This document shows, one piece after another, positions 63,439-64,000 of a DNA stretch of 64,000 bases. The notes beneath the pieces were generated by a model. The model was not told where the DNA came from, searched no databases, and was given only the letters and a program-made list of their open reading frames with translations. The stretch comes from Zhouia spongiae (GTDB lineage Bacteria > Bacteroidota > Bacteroidia > Flavobacteriales > Flavobacteriaceae). The stretch's first letter is position 1. Every line of letters starts with the position of its first letter. Both the position numbers and the translations under genes were made by a program. The stretch covers positions 2,034,804-2,098,803 of the forward strand of contig NZ_CP094326.1 of NCBI RefSeq assembly GCF_022760175.1. The letters are read 5' to 3'.

Positions 63439-64000
63439 TTATTCGTTTGCTTTAAGTACAATTCTGTAGCGGGCTTTTCCGCTTTCTAAATGTTTTAAAG
63501 CATCATTTACTTTACGCATCGGGAATTCTTCCGTAATCGGGTATATGTTATGCCTTACACAAAAATCGATCATGGTACGCGATAATGCGGGACTTCCGAT
63601 CGGGCTTCCGCCAACCGATTTTTCACCCATGATCAGACTAAAAGCCGGAATGGCCATAGGCTCTAAAACGGCACCGACATTATGAAATGTTCCTTTGGGT
63701 GCCAGAACCCCTAAATAGGCATTCCAGTCCAGAGTTACGTTTGTGGTGTTTAATATAAAATTCAGGCTTCCTGCAATGCTTTGGAACTCTTCAGGGTTTC
63801 TGGAATTGATGACGCGGTGAGCTCCCATGTTTAATATCTCATCCTTTTTGGAAGGATGCGAACTAAAGGCAGTCACGTCACATCCCCAATGGTTTAGAAA
63901 TTTTACAGCCATATGGCCCAAACCTCCGATACCAATAACACCTACTTTATCGGTAGGTTTTACGTTGGCCAGAAGAATAGGGTTAAAAACTGTGATTCCT
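63439..64000 (-). CDS. zinc-type NAD(P)-dependent alcohol dehydrogenase, 5' end outside window
   Basis: The frame is open to the right edge, so only the C-terminal 186 or so residues are visible. The Rossmann motif GVIGIGGLGHMAVKF and NHWGCDVTAFSSHPSKK place it in the cinnamyl-alcohol-dehydrogenase/YahK group; GSPIGSPALSRTMIDFC and the ending KARYRIVLKANE agree. It probably reduces aldehydes with NADPH. The zinc-binding N-terminal half is not in the window. Confidence 0.92.
   Translation of the reverse strand, partial: GITVFNPILLANVKPTDKVGVIGIGGLGHMAVKFLNHWGCDVTAFSSHPSKKDEILNMGAHRVINSRNPEEFQSIAGSLNFILNTTNVTLDWNAYLGVLAPKGTFHNVGAVLEPMAIPAFSLIMGEKSVGGSPIGSPALSRTMIDFCVRHNIYPITEEFPMRKVNDALKHLESGKARYRIVLKANE

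Overview
The window looks like about 64 kb of chromosome from a marine-type member of the Bacteroidota, most likely a flavobacterium. The DNA is AT-rich. Several genes carry the Bacteroidota promoter element TAnnTTTG instead of a Shine-Dalgarno sequence. There is a SusC/SusD pair, a FecI/FecR-type sigma/anti-sigma pair, many short lipoprotein signal peptides and many signal peptides ending in the residues AQ. I saw no tRNA, rRNA, CRISPR array, phage or intact insertion sequence.

Layout. (1) 1-1779: the end of an MBOAT acyltransferase and an SGNH-like partner, probably for polysaccharide O-acylation. (2) 1962-9090: mostly housekeeping genes (marC, argS, ffh, folD) with two conserved hypotheticals and a secreted archaemetzincin-like lipoprotein. 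(3) 9576-12086: one very large MORN/YwqK-repeat protein, followed by a gene-poor stretch holding the remains of a WYL-domain regulator gene. (4) 12819-37557: a polysaccharide utilisation locus (PUL), the most interesting part. (5) 37946-45145: a leftward run of exported proteins of unknown role (OmpA-like lipoprotein, WD40-like lipoprotein, S15 hydrolase and others). (6) 45308-50065: a TPR histidine kinase and LuxR-type regulator, followed by three small envelope-protein genes, one broken by two frameshifts. (7) 50290-55097: a large TPR protein and a plug-less outer-membrane barrel. (8) 55321-64000: ftsE, a YgjV-like protein, typA, a LolC/E-like permease, a NamZ-like muramidase, a sterol desaturase-like protein, a YkgJ-type protein, a methyltransferase and an alcohol dehydrogenase cut by the window edge.

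The PUL reads as one programme. An ECF sigma factor and a FecR anti-sigma factor are divergently arranged upstream of a SusC with an N-terminal STN signalling domain. SusC and SusD would import a glycan. Downstream lie a compact GH101-like protein, a GH35 beta-galactosidase, a GH110 alpha-1,3-galactosidase, a GH20 hexosaminidase, a GH43-like beta-propeller and a beta-helix enzyme. This set resembles a toolkit for galactose- and hexosamine-capped, mucin-like glycans. Two phosphoesterase-fold proteins sit among them. The same strand carries a catabolic branch: an LgoD-like L-galactonate dehydrogenase, a UxaB-like tagaturonate reductase, a KDG kinase and a KDPG aldolase. Together these would turn L-galactonate into pyruvate and glyceraldehyde-3-phosphate if altronate dehydratase (UxaA) is supplied from elsewhere. 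No sulfatase is present, which argues against agar, porphyran or carrageenan. The pairing of this glycosidase set with an L-galactonate-type pathway is the main candidate for an undescribed system.

Smaller signals include a dispersed intergenic repeat in at least four long copies plus a fragment, a C10 tract upstream of an OmpA-like lipoprotein gene, and an inverted repeat between the sigma and anti-sigma genes.
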